From: Candidatus Gastranaerophilales bacterium
GTDB taxonomy: Bacteria; Cyanobacteriota; Vampirovibrionia; Gastranaerophilales; Gastranaerophilaceae
DNA length: 5,020 nt
NCBI GenBank assembly: GCA_944324205.1
Contig: CALUVK010000130.1
Coordinates: 1-5,020 of the forward strand
Direction of reading: 5' to 3'
Part shown: positions 4,560 through 5,020 of the stretch, piece by piece
Numbering within the stretch: position 1 is the first letter of the stretch
Layout of the letters: the number at the start of each line of letters is the position of its first letter
Made by a program: the position numbers and the translations under genes
The notes under the pieces: model-generated
What the model was told of the DNA's origin: nothing
Database searches by the model: none
What the model saw: the letters and a program-made list of their open reading frames with translations, nothing else

Positions 4560-4563
4560 AGAC

Positions 4564-4607
4564 GCGGGTATGGGCATTACCGCTGCCCATGCCTGTATTC
4601 TTATTTT
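4564..4607 (+). terminator. Intrinsic terminator of RNA unit B
   Basis: CGGGTATGGGCA (4565-4576) pairs with TGCCCATGCCTG (4584-4595), with two G-T pairs, around the loop TTACCGC. A TATTCTTATTTT tail follows (4596-4607). It should separate the peptide RNA from the downstream glycosylase gene. Confidence 0.75.
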
Positions 4608-4631
4608 AACCCATTTTTATAATTTTTCAAG

Positions 4632-4637
4632 TATAAT
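4632..4637 (+). promoter_or_regulatory. -10 box for a leaderless uracil-DNA glycosylase mRNA
   Basis: A perfect TATAAT (4632-4637) lies at -12 to -7 relative to the ATG at 4644, and no Shine-Dalgarno precedes the ATG. Its first two bases are the last two of repeat B. A second TATAAT (4618-4623) inside the repeat is an alternative that would give a short leader. No convincing -35 is visible for either. Confidence 0.5.
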
Positions 4638-4643
4638 AGAATT

Positions 4644-5020
4644 ATGAAAAAAGAGAAATTGGATAAATTAAAACAAGAGTGTTTGGAATGTAAGAAATGC
4701 CCTCTGGGGGAAACAAGGATTAATATTGTGTTTTCGGACGGCAATCCTGCCACTGCAAAGGCTGTTCTGATAGGCGAAGCTCCGGGAGAAAACGAAGATA
4801 AAACAGGCACTCCTTTTGTCGGAAGAGCCGGAAAACTTTTGAACGAGTTTCTGGAAAAGGCCGGGATTTCAAGAGAAAACGATTTGTATATAATAAATAC
4901 GGTTAAATGCCGTCCGCCTAAAAACCGTGTTCCTGCAGATATTGAAAAAAAAGCCTGCGAAAATTATCTTTTAAAACAAATAGATATTATTAATCCTAAA
5001 GTTTTAATATTTTGCGGGGC
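4644..5020 (+). CDS. Uracil-DNA glycosylase, family 4 [4Fe-4S] (N-terminal part, runs off window)
   Basis: The first 125 residues are visible and the frame is open at the window edge. The protein removes uracil from DNA, starting base excision repair of deaminated cytosine. Family 4 signatures are clear: N-terminal C16-x2-C19-P-L, the active-site motif GEAPGENED (44-52) followed by TGTPFVGRAGKLL (54-66), then NTVKCRPPKNR (85-95) and C105. C16, C19, C89 and C105 have the spacing of the four iron-sulphur ligands of thermostable UDGs of this family. About 70-80 residues, including the HPSP-type C-terminal motif, should lie beyond position 5020. ATG 4644 is the only sensible start: it precedes the Cys motif by the usual distance and no in-frame alternative lies close by. 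There is no Shine-Dalgarno, and the TATAAT just upstream suggests a leaderless message. The gene begins eleven bases after repeat B. Confidence 0.93.
   Translation, partial: MKKEKLDKLKQECLECKKCPLGETRINIVFSDGNPATAKAVLIGEAPGENEDKTGTPFVGRAGKLLNEFLEKAGISRENDLYIINTVKCRPPKNRVPADIEKKACENYLLKQIDIINPKVLIFCG

Larger units (their letters stand above)
4418..4607 (+). ncRNA. Structured, peptide-encoding small RNA, copy B
   Basis: A predicted ~190-nt transcript. Hairpin 1 is a perfect 13-bp stem, 4457-4469 with 4486-4498, whose 16-nt loop holds AGGAGG (4474-4479). Hairpin 2 pairs 4507-4515 with 4530-4538 and, past a C/A mismatch, 4517-4520 with 4525-4528 around loop GTGC. Hairpin 3 is GTCTCTA (4547-4553) / TAGAGAC (4557-4563), with the stop codon in its right arm. 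Hairpin 4 is the terminator. The arms of hairpins 1 and 3 and the upper part of 2 are largely different from copy A, yet fully paired here. That supports a real RNA fold. Confidence 0.65.
4249..4633 (+). repeat. Direct repeat copy B: REPIN-like head plus peptide-encoding structured RNA unit
   Basis: This is the second copy of the element at 3186-3574, in the same orientation about 1.06 kb downstream. Order and spacing of parts are conserved: palindrome pair (4259-4350), promoter (4383-4411), peptide ORF (4485-4559), terminator (4564-4607). Similarity ends at AAGTA (4629-4633), eleven bases before the uracil-DNA glycosylase ATG. The REPIN part differs from copy A by one substitution and one T-run indel, and the last 60 bases appear identical. 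The hairpin arms and peptide codons have diverged far more. Confidence 0.85.

Noticed and set aside
3186..4633. Composite transposon or IS pair
   Set aside because: No transposase frame is present in either copy, and no flanking target duplication could be identified.
4601..4810. 69-codon minus-strand frame near the glycosylase start
   Set aside because: It is antisense to the family 4 uracil-DNA glycosylase N terminus, whose motifs are unmistakable, and it runs into repeat B.

Overview
The window is AT-rich, gene-dense bacterial DNA. Three things suggest a gut Gastranaerophilales (Melainabacteria, the non-photosynthetic sister group of Cyanobacteria): the base composition, the HAD-type phosphatase with an N-terminal I-x-F-x-A-like tag and a C-terminal membrane anchor, and the flavin-reductase/rubredoxin fusion of anaerobes. 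This placement is an inference from family resemblance; no marker gene was tested.

Layout. Positions 1-2274 are read mainly on the minus strand. A strong promoter (about 2153-2181) drives rpmI (L35) and rplT (L20), which end at a bidirectional terminator (1461-1495). A tail-anchored HAD phosphatase gene follows, reading away to position 76. A second hairpin with a T tract on the plus strand (65-99) closes the left end. Positions 2275-3185 are on the plus strand: an orphan acidic 81-residue protein, then a flavin reductase-rubredoxin fusion with an inverted repeat in front of it.

Positions 3186-4643 are the unusual part. Two direct copies of a roughly 385-390-bp element (A, 3186-3574; B, 4249-4633) flank a small divergent pair: a 73-residue helical protein (minus) and a 69-residue XRE-type HTH protein (plus). 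Each copy has a REPIN-like pair of 17-bp palindromes in inverted arrangement. Behind it lies an independent transcription unit: extended -10 promoter, about 190-nt RNA, a strong Shine-Dalgarno in the apical loop of a long hairpin, a 23-24-codon ORF for a hydrophobic peptide with a shared KISEKEL segment, two more hairpins and an intrinsic terminator. The hairpin arms differ between copies but stay complementary within each copy, and the peptides differ mostly by conservative changes. The RNA fold and the peptide therefore both appear to be under selection. No known family was recognised; a type I toxin-like peptide or a mobile peptide-encoding RNA are the leading ideas.

The window ends inside a family 4 [4Fe-4S] uracil-DNA glycosylase gene (4644 onward) that abuts copy B. 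This gene and the HTH gene both have a -10 hexamer exactly 12 to 7 bases before the ATG and no Shine-Dalgarno, which suggests leaderless mRNAs.
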